From positions 124,001-188,000 of the forward strand of contig JAZBOY010000092.1 of assembly GCA_036351375.1 (NCBI GenBank): 64,000 bases of DNA, written 5' to 3'. Both the position numbers and the translations under genes were made by a program. The DNA is from JANQIO01 sp036351375. Its GTDB lineage: Bacteria > Pseudomonadota > Gammaproteobacteria > Pseudomonadales > Halieaceae. The notes beneath the pieces are model-generated. The model was not told the origin of the DNA and ran no database searches. It saw nothing but the letters and a program-made list of their open reading frames with translations. Of this stretch, positions 32,301-39,591 are shown piece after piece (the stretch's first letter is position 1; each line of letters begins with the position of its first letter).

Positions 32301-32438
32301 GTTGAGCTGCACCGTGAGCTGGCGGATGCCCCAGATGCCCGCCAGGATCAGCATGATCATCAGCAGGTTGGATGCCAGCCGATGGCGGGTAAAGGTGTCG
32401 ACCAGGTAGTGAGGCTTGCTGAAGTCTGGCGATTGCAT
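29316..32438 (-). CDS. RND efflux transporter permease, system 2
   Basis: 1040 residues starting MQSPDFSKPHYLVDTFTRHRLASNLLMIML. Twelve predicted transmembrane segments in two repeats; GIVVDDAIVVGEH carries the TM4 Asp pair. It is related to but distinct from system 1. It is the first gene of its operon, and its upstream region contains a palindromic site shared with the hxlR-type promoter at 33.6 kb. Confidence 0.93.
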   Translation of the reverse strand: MQSPDFSKPHYLVDTFTRHRLASNLLMIMLILAGIWGIRQLTVQLNPTQDSHQVSVEVAWPGASAEDVERLVTQPIEYQLRSLTRLNKLTSSTSDGLASVEVGFDKGTDMIEGLDRVKQAVAQVRDLPVDIEPPIIQRMQWLDTVAAILISSDGSVEELVPIAREIERDLLARGVDKVEFRGVPEEEIAIQVDSKTLFELGVPLSDIAASVLDSSADVPAGNAGGGQLQRKLRSLDQRRTAEEFEQLPVRIGEDGDLLRLGDVARVERRQKDDQRMVYYENRPAIMIRLRRGIDSDTLDAADILYAWEADNAEALEERGVKVTIWLEAWRFAYNQIALVFKNGVGGLLLVIATLFLFLNGRAAFWVTVGIPVSFLGALAVFYSFGGSINFISMIGVVMALGIVVDDAIVVGEHSLALYEKGHGPVNSAAQGAQRMFAPVMASSLTTLAAFLPLLAIDEPFIREIPLLMVCVIIASLIECFLIMPGHLRHSFSAMEHEKPTRLRLWFDARFNHFRDNIYLPTLHTALGNRRSVLALALFGFVIAISLLATGRVKPDLNVNIDFEFADAYMQFSAGTSEHQKEAWLETMARAAEETDRALGGGLIVTHVINRNFAVLDEQRKSGRQYATLWVELVSPEQRKVTLDEFVAAWQERLPTTPMVERLNIGSGEGNWPDVQLYFSGDNVQELKAAAEELAGKLATYPGVLSAFDDLPYGKEQWIINLNTEGRSLGLTSAEVGRQLRAAFESHRVQLFTENDAELEVNVSLPADERDQLNTLYSLPITTPSGEVMPLPAVAEVTSRRGIDRIQHRDARKAVNVYAHVDKKINTAMAIIEDLEKTVIPDILQNYDVTYGLGEGSAEEAKVMGDMMMGAVIGLLLIYLILAWIFASWSWPLAVMAAIPLGLTGALGGLYLLGLNLGALAIMGVFTLTGVIVNDSIILITSYREARERGLDAHAALEEACRQRLRPVILTSLTTTFGLGPLMLESSPMGEVMVPLAVVICFGLLYGTTLILFVIPTILSVLEQLAPMRREGVHDEVQYAN

Positions 32439-32462
32439 GGCGTTTGTACAGGTCTGTTTAGT

Positions 32463-32480
32463 GTTATACGCAACTATAAC
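32463..32480 (-). promoter_or_regulatory. Palindromic site upstream of RND system 2
   Basis: GTTATA-CGCAAC-TATAAC (32463-32480) is an inverted repeat 24 bp from the permease start. Its inner 11 bp, ACGCAACTATA, recurs exactly at 33633-33643 upstream of the HxlR-type regulator. It is a candidate operator for that regulator. Confidence 0.5.
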
Positions 32481-32671
32481 ACCACATCAGTGGTCAGGCG
32501 CAAGCGGGTTTTTAGAAAAATTTGTTCTGAGCCGTCTGTGGCTGACTTCCCCGTGGACTTAAAACCGGCCGCGACCGACTATGTATACCGTTCTCGAAGG
32601 TCTGGAGTTGGGCCCTGTCAGTGGGTCAAAAAGCCAGCTAAATTAAGCACTTAAGAAGATTGGAGGAGCAT

Positions 32672-33127
32672 GTGAGCAAGAGCTTTGAGAATCCCGCAGA
32701 ATTGCTGCAGGCGCCGGGTGTGGCACTGGGCCCCACCGACTGGATGGAGATGACCCAGGAGCGTATCGACCAGTTTGCCGATGCTACCGGTGATCACCAG
32801 TGGATCCATGTGGACCCCGAAAGGGCTAAAGACGGCCCCTTTGGCTCCACCATCGCCCATGGCTACCTGACCCTTTCCCTGGCCAACCTGTTCCTGCCGG
32901 AATTGATGACGGTGGAGAACACCTCCATGGGCGTGAACTACGGCTGCGAGAAAGTGCGCTTCCCCGCCCCGGTACCGGTGGGCAGTCGCCTGCGCGGCAG
33001 CGGTGAAGTCATCAGCGCAGAGGAAGTGAAAGGCGGCGTGCAGGTGGTCGTGCGGGTCACCGTGGAAATCGAAAACAGCGATCGCCCCGCCTGCGTGGTA
33101 GACACCATCTCCCGCTTCTTCCCCTGA
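32672..33127 (+). CDS. MaoC-like (R)-specific enoyl-CoA hydratase
   Basis: I used the GTG at 32672, preceded by GGAGG with a five-base gap. The 151-residue hot-dog-fold protein contains ADATGDHQWIHVDPERA and FGSTIAHGYLTLSL, the hydratase-2 catalytic pattern (Asp and His). It probably hydrates a trans-2-enoyl-CoA. It stands alone, divergent from RND system 2, within sight of the catabolic cluster but not in it. Confidence 0.9.
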   Translation: MSKSFENPAELLQAPGVALGPTDWMEMTQERIDQFADATGDHQWIHVDPERAKDGPFGSTIAHGYLTLSLANLFLPELMTVENTSMGVNYGCEKVRFPAPVPVGSRLRGSGEVISAEEVKGGVQVVVRVTVEIENSDRPACVVDTISRFFP

Positions 33128-33176
33128 TAAAAAGCCGGGTTCGGCAAAGCCTCCCCCGGCGGTAGGAAAACAGCGC

Positions 33177-33545
33177 CTAGCGCGTGGCGACGGCCTCAAC
33201 AGCCTCGGCCTGGTAGTGCCAGCGGCCGGCTTCCAGCGCGAAGAAGGTCACCTTGCCGTTGCGGCGGGCCTCACACTCCACCCGATAGGCCCGGGGCGAC
33301 TCGCCGCGGGATTCAAGGTTCAGGTAGTAGCGGTAGCGGTCAGCCGCTTCCTGCGGGGCGATATAGGTATCGCCGTCCCGCAGCTGCAGCCCTTCCCGGT
33401 GACTGACGCTGTCGATGCGCTCCAGGCAGGCCCGGTGGGCCTGGGCATCGGGTGCCAGGTCGGCGCGGGCAGCGCCCGCCGACAGCAGGGTAGCGGCGCT
33501 GGCGGCCACCAGTAACGGAATACTCAGTAATGCACGTGTGTTCAT
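33177..33545 (-). CDS. Secreted protein of unknown function
   Basis: The ATG at 33545 gives 122 residues with a signal peptide (LLVAASAATLLSAGAARA). The mature part has two Cys (RACLERID and VECEARRNG) that could pair and is otherwise unremarkable. No family was recognised. It lies between the MaoC gene, with which it converges, and the HxlR-type regulator, from which it diverges, so it shares the 292-bp regulatory region. Confidence 0.7.
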   Translation of the reverse strand: MNTRALLSIPLLVAASAATLLSAGAARADLAPDAQAHRACLERIDSVSHREGLQLRDGDTYIAPQEAADRYRYYLNLESRGESPRAYRVECEARRNGKVTFFALEAGRWHYQAEAVEAVATR

Positions 33546-33606
33546 GGGCAAATCCCCCAATAAAAGTCATCTCTATGGACCGGGATGAGGTGTCAGATCA
33601 GATATA

Positions 33607-33670
33607 AGTTCTAATATGCAACTAATCCCATAACGCAACTATAGCAATTGAGTTCTATAATGCAACTAAT
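33607..33670. promoter_or_regulatory. Repeated motif in the hxlR-type promoter region
   Basis: An imperfect 20-bp direct repeat (33607-33626 and 33651-33670), each ending ATGCAACTAAT, flanks a third copy ACGCAACTATA (33633-33643). The shared element is GCAACTA. The region also runs upstream of the secreted-protein gene on the other strand. These are probable binding sites of the adjacent regulator. The rest of this 292-bp gap holds no gene. Confidence 0.55.
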
Positions 33671-33837
33671 TTGTGTTGGGCGGTCGAATTCGGTATGGTG
33701 CGCGCTGAGCGCAGATACGGAGCCGTCGCACGAGGCGGCGCCGCACCATAACAAGCGTAGTCGGCGGCTTTAGCGAGCAGCGGGCGAGTCACGCGGGGCA
33801 TGAACCCCCGCAAATACGGACAACAACCCGGAAGACT

Positions 33838-34392
33838 ATGGTCAAGAAATCCTTCAGTGATATGGCGTGTTCCGTGGCCCAGGCCATGGATGTCATTGGC
33901 GAGTGGTGGAGCATGCTCATCGTGCGCGACTTCTTCGTCGGTGGCGGCCGACGCCGCTTCGAGCAGCTGCGCGACAGCCTCGGCATTTCCCGCAACATCC
34001 TTACAGAGCGGCTGCGCACGCTGACCGAGGCGGGGGTAATCGAGAAAGTCCCCTTGCAGGAAGGGGGGCGCCGCTATGCCTACCAGCTCACTGACAAGGG
34101 TCTCGATCTGCTGCCGGTGATGATTTCCATCATGCAGTGGTGGGACCGTTGGGAGCAGGAGCCGGAGAAGCGCTTTATGAAAGTGCGAGTACGTGAGACT
34201 GGTGAGGAGATTGCGCCCGTCTCCGTACAGAATGAGCGGGGCGATGTGCTCGGCTACCAGGACCTGATCATGACCGTCTGCACGCCGCGCGGCGAAATGA
34301 AAATTCGCGAGTGGCCGCTGGATTTCCGTTCACTCACGGACGACGACCTGCTGGAGCTGCCCACGGAGGCTGCCGCGAAAAAGGTGTCCTGA
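33838..34392 (+). CDS. HxlR-family transcriptional regulator
   Basis: 184 residues starting MVKKSFSDMACSVAQAMDVIGEWWSMLIVRDFF; the early Cys and DVIGEWW are the HxlR family entry. The winged helix is seen as FEQLRDSLGISRNILTERLRTL and GGRRYAYQLTDKGLDLLPVM. The C-terminal 80 residues are a longer effector domain than in short HxlR proteins. It is predicted to bind the GCAACTA sites upstream and, by shared motif, those of RND system 2. The early Cys might sense electrophiles, as in YodB; that is inference. Confidence 0.9.
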   Translation: MVKKSFSDMACSVAQAMDVIGEWWSMLIVRDFFVGGGRRRFEQLRDSLGISRNILTERLRTLTEAGVIEKVPLQEGGRRYAYQLTDKGLDLLPVMISIMQWWDRWEQEPEKRFMKVRVRETGEEIAPVSVQNERGDVLGYQDLIMTVCTPRGEMKIREWPLDFRSLTDDDLLELPTEAAAKKVS

Positions 34393-34396
34393 ACCG

Positions 34397-35083
34397 GTGG
34401 ATTTCAATAACCCCGAAGTCACGCCGGCCTACCCGTCGGCGACCGTGGTGCTGGTACGCAGTGCCGAGGCGGCCCTGGAAGTGTTAATGGTGCGGCGCTC
34501 TCGCGATGTGCACCATATGGGCGGCATGTGGGTGTTTCCAGGCGGCCGCGTCGACCCTGCCGACGGTGATTTCGACACCGACCCGGAAGCCACCGCGGTC
34601 ACCGCCGCCATTCGCGAAACCCGGGAAGAAACCGGCCTGGAAATCAGCGCCGACGACCTGCACTACATCTCTCACTGGACCACGCCGAAGGGCGCGAAGA
34701 AGCGCTTTGCGACCTGGTTCTACGTGGGCCTGCTGTGTGATGAGCAGGACGTGGTGGTCGACGGCGGAGAGATTGCCGAACACCGCTGGGTACGGCCGGC
34801 CGATGCCCTGGCGGAGCAGGCCCGCGGAGAGCTGCGGCTGATGCCGCCCACGTTTATTACGCTGCTGGAGCTCGAGCGCTTCGGCAGCTGTGAGGTGCTT
34901 CAACGCGAGGCGCCGGCCATGGAGCCCATCATGTACGCACCGCGGGTGACCGAGCTGGACGGCGCCCTGCATTTTCTCTACGCCGGCGACGCCGGCTTCG
35001 AGACGGAAGACCCGGCGGCACCCGGCGGGCGCCACCGTTGCATCATGGCGGGCGACCGCCTGGAATACCTGCGGGAGTTCTAG
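34397..35083 (+). CDS. NUDIX hydrolase (NUDT19-like)
   Basis: 228 residues from GTG 34397, four bases after the hxlR stop. The NUDIX box is extended: GGRVDPADGDFDTDPEATAV leads into IRETREETGLEI. The N-terminal strands (ATVVLVRSAEAALEVLMVRR) and MGGMWVFPGG fit the CoA- or acyl-CoA-cleaving NUDT19/RP2p group, which is plausible in a catabolic region. Substrate not shown. Confidence 0.87.
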   Translation: MDFNNPEVTPAYPSATVVLVRSAEAALEVLMVRRSRDVHHMGGMWVFPGGRVDPADGDFDTDPEATAVTAAIRETREETGLEISADDLHYISHWTTPKGAKKRFATWFYVGLLCDEQDVVVDGGEIAEHRWVRPADALAEQARGELRLMPPTFITLLELERFGSCEVLQREAPAMEPIMYAPRVTELDGALHFLYAGDAGFETEDPAAPGGRHRCIMAGDRLEYLREF

Positions 35084-35086
35084 CGC

Positions 35087-35962
35087 TTAGAACTGCGGGA
35101 TGGGGGCAGGGTCTATCGGTAGCTCGGTGCGGCCATAGCGATTGGCGCGCTCATTTAGCTGCCCCACTGCTTCCTCCACGCCGATCATCAGGATGAACTT
35201 GCCGGCCTTGATGCCGTCGAGCGCCACTACCGCCAGTTCGTCCAGGTCCTGGAATTCCACTTCCATCCCATATTCCTTCATGACTTTCTTGAAGTCCTCG
35301 ACGGTGGGGGAGGGAATGCCGGGCTTCTCCCGGGCCAATTCCTCGGGCCGATTGCGGTCGGTGGTCCAGATGCCGGTATTCAGCATGCCGCCGGAAGGGT
35401 AGAAGATCGACGCCCCCAGTTTGGTGCCCTCACTCTGGAGCTGGGCGCCCAGGCATTCGGTAATGATGGAGACCGCTGCCTTGCTGGACGCGTACACCGA
35501 CTGGTAGGGCAGGGGCGAGATGCCGCCGTCGCCGGAGGAGGTGTTGATGATGTGGCCTTCCTCGCCGCCTTCGATCATGCGCGGAACGAAAGCCTGGATG
35601 CCGTGCACCACGCCCATCACGTTGACGCCGTGCACCCACTTCCAATCGTTGGGTGTGGTATCCCACACATTGGCGGAAGGAGCGGCGACGCCGGCGTTGT
35701 TGAACAGCAGGTGGCAGGCGCCGTATTTCTCATAAACGCTGTCGGCGAGGGCATTCACAGACTCCGGCTTTGAGACATCACAGACCACGCCGCTCACCTC
35801 GCCCTTGCCGTCGAGCTCGGCCAGCGCACGATCCAGCGCGCCCTGCTCGACGTCGCCGACTACCACCTTTGCGCCCTGCGCCAGCAGCTGTCGTACCAGG
35901 GCCGCGCCGATGCCGCTGGCGCCGCCGGTGACTACTGCTACCTTGCCTTCAAAACTGTCCAT
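35087..35962 (-). CDS. Short-chain dehydrogenase/reductase
   Basis: 291 residues starting MDSFEGKVAVVTGGASGIGAALVRQL. The Rossmann motif is TGGASGIG, with NNAGVAAP as the second motif, and catalytic YASSKAAVS (Tyr and Lys). The C-terminal 60 residues (VEDFKKVMKEYGMEVEF and beyond) are longer than in classical SDRs. It probably oxidises or reduces a hydroxyl on a hydrophobic substrate. It converges with the NUDIX gene. Confidence 0.9.
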   Translation of the reverse strand: MDSFEGKVAVVTGGASGIGAALVRQLLAQGAKVVVGDVEQGALDRALAELDGKGEVSGVVCDVSKPESVNALADSVYEKYGACHLLFNNAGVAAPSANVWDTTPNDWKWVHGVNVMGVVHGIQAFVPRMIEGGEEGHIINTSSGDGGISPLPYQSVYASSKAAVSIITECLGAQLQSEGTKLGASIFYPSGGMLNTGIWTTDRNRPEELAREKPGIPSPTVEDFKKVMKEYGMEVEFQDLDELAVVALDGIKAGKFILMIGVEEAVGQLNERANRYGRTELPIDPAPIPQF

Positions 35963-36055
35963 GACTGACTCCTCGATTAGGGAGGCACCAGTCTAGCAAG
36001 CTGCCTGCCCGTGCCCGCCCCGTGGCGGTTCAACTTTCCCGACTGCGGGCGCGCT

Positions 36056-36125
36056 TAGTGGGGCACGCCTAGTGGGGCACGCCTAGTGGGGCACGCCTAG
36101 TGGGGCACGCCTAGTGGGGCACGCC
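36056..36125. repeat. Five perfect 14-bp tandem repeats between SDR genes
   Basis: TAGTGGGGCACGCC is repeated five times head to tail, with a degenerate sixth copy to about 36139. The array lies between two - strand SDR genes, right after the stop of the upstream one at 36139. A 14-bp unit is not a codon multiple, so it is noncoding. Copy number is likely to vary between strains. Confidence 0.95.
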
Positions 36126-36138
36126 TGGTGAGGCGCGC

Positions 36139-36936
36139 TCAGCGCACGGCGCCGCCGCCATCCACCGACAGCACCTGGCCGGTGATGTAGGAGGCGCGGT
36201 CTGACAGCAGGAAGACCACCGCCTCGGCAATCTCACCAGGCTCACCCAGTCGCGCCATGGGCATGGACTGCAGCAGCATGTCTTTCTGGGCGGGATGCTC
36301 CTCGAAGTGGCGCTCCACGCCGGGAGTGCGAATGGTGCCCGGCGACACGGCGTTCACCCGCACGCCCTGGGCGGCCACCTCCGCTGCCGTGCTCTTGGTG
36401 AGGATGTTCACACCGCCCTTGGCGCTGGCATAGGCGGCGTTGTGGGCCTGGCCGCGCAGTGAGGCGTTGGAGGAAATATTGACGATGGCGCCGCTGCCGC
36501 GTGCCAGCATGTGTTCCAGTTCGTATTTCATACACAGCCAGGTGTTGGCCAGGCACATGGCCAGGGTCTGGTCGAACACGTCCTTCTCGAAACGATGGAT
36601 AGGACCGTGGCCGCGGCTCAGGGCGGCGCTGTTGCAGGCGAGGTCGAGCTGTCCGAAGCCATCGACAGCCTGTTCCACCATGGCGGCCACGGCGTCTTCG
36701 CCGCTGACATCGGCGGCAGAGAACATCGCCTCACCACCGGCAGCCTCGATGGCCGCCACCGTCTCTGCGCCGGCGGCCTTGTTGAAATCTGCCACCAGTA
36801 CTTTGGCTCCTTCCCGGGCGCAGGCCTCGGCAATGGCGCGGCCGATGCCCATGCCGGCGCCGGTCACCAGCACCGACTTGTCGGCCAGTAATTGTGAGGG
36901 CGTCGGGTGTTCGCTGGGGTAGGGTGCGGTGCTCAT
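36139..36936 (-). CDS. Short-chain dehydrogenase/reductase
   Basis: 265 residues starting MSTAPYPSEHPTPSQLLADKSVLVTGAGMGIG. Contains TGAGMGIG, the catalytic YASAKGGVN and a C-terminal GQVLSVDGGGAVR of the classical SDR type. A different subgroup from the neighbour at 35087. Substrate unknown. Divergent from the SDR at 37060. Confidence 0.9.
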   Translation of the reverse strand: MSTAPYPSEHPTPSQLLADKSVLVTGAGMGIGRAIAEACAREGAKVLVADFNKAAGAETVAAIEAAGGEAMFSAADVSGEDAVAAMVEQAVDGFGQLDLACNSAALSRGHGPIHRFEKDVFDQTLAMCLANTWLCMKYELEHMLARGSGAIVNISSNASLRGQAHNAAYASAKGGVNILTKSTAAEVAAQGVRVNAVSPGTIRTPGVERHFEEHPAQKDMLLQSMPMARLGEPGEIAEAVVFLLSDRASYITGQVLSVDGGGAVR

Positions 36937-37059
36937 GGCGCTTCTCCGAGTTGTCGTGCGCTATTTTAAACTGGCACCGGCCTGAGGGCGTTCAGCCAAT
37001 GCGGGCTGCGCGTTATATTGGGCGTCTACAGCACTGAATATTGAACCGAAGGAGCAGTC

Positions 37060-37833
37060 GTGTCCGCAGGCAGGCTTACCGACAAGGTCGCAATCATCAC
37101 CGGCGCCGGCAGCGGCGTCGGCGAGGCGACAGCGCGTCGCTTCGTTGCGGAGGGGGCGAAGGTAGCGCTGCTGGGCCGCAGTGCCGACTCCCTGGAGCAG
37201 GTGGCGGGTACCCTGGGTGACGCTGCCCTGTCGGTGCCCTGCGACATTACCGATGAGCAGGGGGTCAAGGCAGCGGTGTCGGCCGTGGTTGATCGTTTCG
37301 GCGCCATCGATATTCTCGTCAACAACGCCAATGCCCTGGTGCCGGGCATGTTGGCTGACCACGACCTCGGCGCCTGGCGCGCCAGTTTTGCCACCGCGGC
37401 CGACGGCCCCATGCTGTTGATGCGCGAGTGTTTCCCGCAGCTGGCCGGGGGTGGCGCCGTGGTCAATGTGTCGTCGGTCTGCGGCGAGCTCGCCACGCCG
37501 GGAGTGGCGGGTTACAGCGCCGCCAAGGCGGCGCTACAGTCCCTCACTCGCAGTGCCGCCATCGAATGGGCCCGCCAGGGGGTGCGCGTCAACGCCATCG
37601 TTATCGGGGTGGTCATGACGCCGGCAACCGAGGCGGCCATACCCGACCCGACTGCCCAGGCCGCGACCGCGAACTCGGTTCCCCTGGGTCGCATCGGCAC
37701 ACCGGAGGAAGCTGCCAATGCGATTCTGTTCCTGGCCAGCGACGAGGCCTCCTATATCACCGGAGCGGCGCTGCACGTGGACGGCGGGCGCACGGCGGAG
37801 CTGAACAGCGGCGCCGCGGACTGGGAGAATTAA
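37060..37833 (+). CDS. Short-chain dehydrogenase/reductase
   Basis: 257 residues from GTG 37060 (SAGRLTDKVAIITGAGSGVGEATAR). The NAG motif is altered to NNANAL, while YSAAKAALQ keeps the catalytic Tyr and Lys. The C-terminus ends GGRTAELNSG. It is the first of a closely packed run of four + strand genes (SDR, SnoaL-like, OYE-like, MDR) that is probably one operon. Confidence 0.9.
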   Translation: MSAGRLTDKVAIITGAGSGVGEATARRFVAEGAKVALLGRSADSLEQVAGTLGDAALSVPCDITDEQGVKAAVSAVVDRFGAIDILVNNANALVPGMLADHDLGAWRASFATAADGPMLLMRECFPQLAGGGAVVNVSSVCGELATPGVAGYSAAKAALQSLTRSAAIEWARQGVRVNAIVIGVVMTPATEAAIPDPTAQAATANSVPLGRIGTPEEAANAILFLASDEASYITGAALHVDGGRTAELNSGAADWEN

Positions 37834-38469
37834 GTGAGTGACCTGGAAGCCCGCCTCGACCGTCTGGAATCCCTGGATGAGATTCGCCAGCTGGTGGCCA
37901 AGTACGCCCTCAGCCTGGACATGCGTGACCTCGACGCCCACGTAAACCTGTTTGCGCCGGATATTCGGGTCAGCCGCGAGCAGGTGGGCCGCGCCCATCT
38001 CAAGCGCTGGCTGGACGACACCCTGCGCCTGCAGTTCACCGGCACCTCCCACCACACGGGCAATCACATCATCGAGTTTGACGACGCCGATCACGCCCAC
38101 GGTGTGCTGTACTCCAAGAACGAACACGAAACACCCTGCGACAATGGCGATACCGAGTGGGTCATCATGCAGATGCTGTACTGGGACAACTACCAGCGCA
38201 TCGACGGGCGCTGGTTATTCCGCCGGCGCCTGCCCTGCTACTGGTATGCCACCGACCTCAACAAGCCGCCGGTGGGCGAGCATAAGATGCGCTGGCCCGA
38301 CCGCGAACACTACGACGGCGCCTTTCACGAGCTGTTCCCCTCCTGGTCGGAGTTCTGGGCCTCGCCGCCGGACAGCGACGATCCCGAGGTCGCGGCTCCC
38401 GCGCCACTGGAAGAGTTCCTCACGACCATGCGCCGCGGCGCCCCTGACCCGCGAATTCGAGTGCGATAA
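37834..38469 (+). CDS. SnoaL-like NTF2-fold protein
   Basis: 211 residues from GTG 37834, directly after the SDR stop. The N-terminal helices and ALSLDMRDLDAHVNLFAPDI with HHTGNHIIEFDDADHAHG and MLYWDNYQRIDGRWLFRRR are the pattern of SnoaL-4/NTF2-like proteins, used as small-molecule isomerases, cyclases or steroid-like binding proteins. Exact role unknown. Context suggests action on the same substrate as the SDR and OYE-like genes. Confidence 0.82.
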   Translation: MSDLEARLDRLESLDEIRQLVAKYALSLDMRDLDAHVNLFAPDIRVSREQVGRAHLKRWLDDTLRLQFTGTSHHTGNHIIEFDDADHAHGVLYSKNEHETPCDNGDTEWVIMQMLYWDNYQRIDGRWLFRRRLPCYWYATDLNKPPVGEHKMRWPDREHYDGAFHELFPSWSEFWASPPDSDDPEVAAPAPLEEFLTTMRRGAPDPRIRVR

Positions 38470-38471
38470 CC

Positions 38472-39542
38472 ATGGATAGTCTGTTTACCCCGGTGCGACT
38501 GGGTGGCCTGAACTTGCGCAACCGTGTGGTGATGGCGCCCATGACCCGCAGCCGCGCCGAGGCCGGCGATATGCCGACTCCACTGATGGTGGAGTACTAC
38601 CGGCAGCGCGCGGGCGCCGGCATGATCGTTACCGAGGGCATTGCGCCCAGTGCCGACGGCATCGGCTACTGCCGCACGCCGGGCATCTACAACGCCAAAC
38701 AGACTGACGCCTGGCGTAAGGTAGTCGACGCCGTGCATGCGGAAGGGGGTCTCATCGTTGCGCAGATCATGCACTGCGGTCGCATCGCCCACCCGCTCAA
38801 CAAGGCGCCGGGCAGCGAGACGGTTGCACCCTCGGCGCTTCGCGCCCGCGGCGAAATCTATACCGATGCAGACGGCATGCAGCCCTTCACCATGCCGCGG
38901 GAGCTGGCCATCGAGGAAATTCCCGGCGTGGTCCTGGAGTATGCCGAGGCCACGGCGCGCTGCTTTGACGCCGGCTTCGATGGCGTAGAGCTGCACTGCA
39001 CCAGCGGCTACCTGCCGGCCCAGTTCCTGTCCACCGGCACCAACCTGCGCACCGACGCCTACGGCGGCAGCCTGGCGGGTCGGGTGCGTTTTCCCCTCGA
39101 CGTGCTGCGCGCCATGGCCAACGTCGACGGCGGCGGCCGGGTGGGCTTTCGCATCTCGCCGGACAACCGCTTCAACGATCTCAAGGACGACGACCCCCAG
39201 AACACCTTCTCCGCACTGCTGGCCGGTGCCAGCGAATTGAAGCTGGCCTACGTGCACGCCATTCGCATACCGGGCGGCCGGGTCGACAATATCGAACTGG
39301 CCCGGCAGTACTTCCCGGGCCAGGTGATCGGCAACGAGAGCTACTCCGGCGAAGAGGCCGCCGAAGCCCTCGACCGCGACGAGCTGGCGGCGGTGAGCTT
39401 CGGCCGCCCGTTCATCGCCAACCCGGACCTGGTGGATCGCTTCTGGCGCGGCAAACCGCTGGCGGATTTTGATCCCGGCCGGCTCTATACGCCCGGCCCC
39501 GACGGCTACACGGACTATCCCGCCCTGCCCAGCGTCTCCTGA
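38472..39542 (+). CDS. Old yellow enzyme-type ene reductase
   Basis: 356 residues starting MDSLFTPVRLGGLNLRNRVVMAPMTRSRAE, the OYE FMN-barrel start. The active-site segment reads GVELHCTSGYLPAQFL, where the canonical His-Asn pair has become His175 and Ser178; TNLRTDAYGGSLAGRVRF and SFGRPFIANPDLV complete the family pattern. It should use FMN to reduce an activated C=C bond. The changed pair may alter substrate choice. It lies 2 bp after the SnoaL-like gene. Confidence 0.9.
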   Translation: MDSLFTPVRLGGLNLRNRVVMAPMTRSRAEAGDMPTPLMVEYYRQRAGAGMIVTEGIAPSADGIGYCRTPGIYNAKQTDAWRKVVDAVHAEGGLIVAQIMHCGRIAHPLNKAPGSETVAPSALRARGEIYTDADGMQPFTMPRELAIEEIPGVVLEYAEATARCFDAGFDGVELHCTSGYLPAQFLSTGTNLRTDAYGGSLAGRVRFPLDVLRAMANVDGGGRVGFRISPDNRFNDLKDDDPQNTFSALLAGASELKLAYVHAIRIPGGRVDNIELARQYFPGQVIGNESYSGEEAAEALDRDELAAVSFGRPFIANPDLVDRFWRGKPLADFDPGRLYTPGPDGYTDYPALPSVS

Positions 39543-39591
39543 CTCGAGTACACTGGGCGCCCTTTTCAATTCCAGCATTTCCGGAGGCATC

